A stretch of DNA of 13,716 bases from Acidimicrobiia bacterium (GTDB lineage: Bacteria > Actinomycetota > Acidimicrobiia > Spongiisociales > ZC4RG35). Made by a program: the position numbers and the translations under genes. Where the stretch lies: contig JAUXMQ010000002.1 in assembly GCA_030623125.1 (NCBI GenBank), positions 1 to 13,716 on the forward strand, given 5' to 3'. Positions 13,103-13,716 of this stretch are shown piece after piece. Below the pieces are notes generated by a model, which saw nothing but the letters and a program-made list of their open reading frames with translations, had not been told where the DNA came from and ran no database searches. The first letter of the stretch is position 1. The number at the start of each line of letters is the position of its first letter.

Positions 13103-13198
13103 GAAGGCAACGCGCGAGGAAATCGGTCATGCGGAGTCGGGTCCCGTAGAGACGTCGGGTTTGGGTGCAAGCCTCTAGATCTCGTCCCAGCCGCCCCG

Positions 13199-13211
13199 TA
13201 CGTTGGCTGGC
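13199..13211 (+). promoter_or_regulatory. Leaderless -10 box of comM
   Basis: TACGTT (13199-13204) is followed by 7 bases and the ATG at 13212. This supports that ATG over the in-frame TTG at 13203, which lies within the promoter. Confidence 0.5.
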
Positions 13212-13472
13212 ATGTACGCAGCGACCACATCGGTGGCGCTCGTCGGGGGAGACGTCAGACCGGTAGAGGTGCAGGTTCACGTAGGCCGTCAGCAGGACAC
13301 GTTCAAGCTGAGCGGGCTTCCTGACACAGCGGTGCGCGAGGCCAAGGACAGAGTCAGGGCAGCGGTGGCCTCTTCGGGAATGCGGTTCCCGAATCGGACC
13401 GTCACGGTCAATCTCGCCCCGGCGAAGCTGTTTTCACCGCGACCAGGTCGTCAAGTGGGACGGAGCCGGTGA
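13212..13472 (+). pseudogene. comM: comM (Mg-chelatase-like YifB) 5' fragment, interrupted by an integrated element
   Basis: From the ATG at 13212, 73 residues are good ComM: YAATTSVALVGGD, VEVQVHVGRQQDTFKLSGLPDTAVREAKDRVRAAVASSG, FPNRTVTVNLAPAKL. ComM proteins then continue roughly RKEGPGFDLPIAL, but here the frame turns to unrelated residues after base 13430 and stops at 13472. The AAA+ domain with its Walker motifs is missing. ComM is a hexameric helicase assisting branch migration during natural transformation. The break coincides with the end of a serine recombinase gene on the other strand, so the gene was split by integration and the rest should lie beyond the element. Restoration on excision is expected. 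Confidence 0.85.
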
Positions 13473-13716
13473 TCTCGTAATGGTCACGGTCGATGATGCT
13501 GACCTTGAGCTCGAGGAGTTCCATGACCTGCCGGCGTTGGACGGGGTCTGCGTTGGCAAGCCAGCTTCGGGCCTTCATGGCGAGGTCGCCGAGTTGCGAT
13601 CGCTTCTGGGCTTGTTGTGAATTGCGCTCGGCCCACTGTTCGAGGCGGCGGAGGTGCGCACGAGCGGCTCTAAGGTCGCTGTCAGTATCGGCCAGAGCTT
13701 GCGCCACCGCGGATGC
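13408..13716 (-). CDS. Large serine recombinase (site-specific integrase), C-terminal part only
   Basis: The last 102 residues are visible and the gene continues past the right edge; a GTG at 13707 is probably just an internal codon. The visible part has a charged helical stretch suited to a coiled coil (DLRAARAHLRRLEQWAERNSQQAQKR) and then PVQRRQVMELLELKVSIIDRDHYEITGSVPLDDL. The latter is the form seen at the C-termini of large serine recombinases after the zinc-ribbon and coiled-coil segments (LL-L-V.I.D...I.G). The catalytic serine domain lies outside the window. Its last codons and stop (TASPGRD, 13431-13408) are read from comM sequence, so the current C-terminus is partly host-encoded. 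Integrases typically lie next to their attachment site, as here. Confidence 0.78.
   Translation of the reverse strand, partial: ASAVAQALADTDSDLRAARAHLRRLEQWAERNSQQAQKRSQLGDLAMKARSWLANADPVQRRQVMELLELKVSIIDRDHYEITGSVPLDDLVAVKTASPGRD
13420..13439. mobile_element. Candidate attachment-site core of the integrated element
   Basis: CGGCGAA (13420-13426) and TTCACCG (13433-13439) form an imperfect inverted repeat (6 of 7 bp) around GCTGTT. The centre lies between 13429 and 13430, at the point where ComM similarity ends. The central dinucleotide would be TG, non-palindromic as serine recombinases require. The left part should be host DNA and the right part element DNA. Confidence 0.5.

Noticed and set aside
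13103..13211. Possible rho-independent terminator after the GGT homologue.
   Set aside because: No stem followed by a T-run could be found in the 109-bp gap.
13020..13280. A minus-strand frame between the GGT homologue and comM.
   Set aside because: It is antisense to both genes, has no domain and no promoter pattern; treated as a shadow.
1..13716. tRNA, rRNA, 4.5S RNA, riboswitch or CRISPR array.
   Set aside because: Read-through of the gaps shows no cloverleaf, spaced direct repeats or known aptamer core; gaps are mostly under 210 bp.

Overview
The window looks like chromosomal DNA from a moderately high-GC (about 60% by eye) member of the Actinomycetota. Three things point there: the gene order ffh - rpsP - KH protein - rimM / trmD - rplS - lepB - DUF2469 - yraN - comM, a DUF2469 protein that is essentially restricted to that phylum, and many leaderless start codons. 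An Acidimicrobiia-like lineage is my guess, but nothing here fixes the class.

Layout. 1-773 (minus) is a MoxR/CoxD-type AAA+ ATPase cut by the window start. 981-3381 is a tight operon of ffh, rpsP, khpA and rimM (signal recognition particle and ribosome maturation). It meets, tail to tail, a lipoprotein gene (minus) that is divergent from a thiolase. 5449-5906 is a 458-bp gap with no intact gene. It holds a near-consensus LexA box, the front end of a decayed M20 peptidase gene and a strong hairpin. The housekeeping cluster resumes at trmD, rplS, lepB, DUF2469 and yraN (5907-8326), without the rnhB usually found between lepB and DUF2469. 8361-10027 is a two-gene ABC exporter. 10024-10322 (minus) holds two tiny overlapping genes, one for a single-span membrane peptide of 37 residues and one for a CxxC/HWH protein of 68 residues. 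Then come a PaaG-like crotonase, an Fcy1-type cytosine deaminase (minus) and a divergent gamma-glutamyltransferase homologue.

The right edge is a mobile-element boundary. comM starts normally at 13212 but loses homology after about 73 codons, at 13430. Beyond that point the opposite strand encodes the C-terminus of a large serine recombinase, whose stop codon lies inside the comM sequence. An imperfect inverted repeat (13420-13439) is centred exactly on the break and is a good candidate attachment-site half.

A regulatory theme runs through the window. Almost every gene that begins a transcription unit has TANNNT 6-9 bases before its start codon and no Shine-Dalgarno sequence, the arrangement expected for leaderless mRNAs. 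Genes inside operons, and rplS and DUF2469, have Shine-Dalgarno sequences instead. Several of these promoters carry a palindrome over the -10 box or start codon (ffh, the ABC operon, and the minus-strand start at the LexA box), so repressors could block them. No tRNA, rRNA, CRISPR array or insertion sequence was found.
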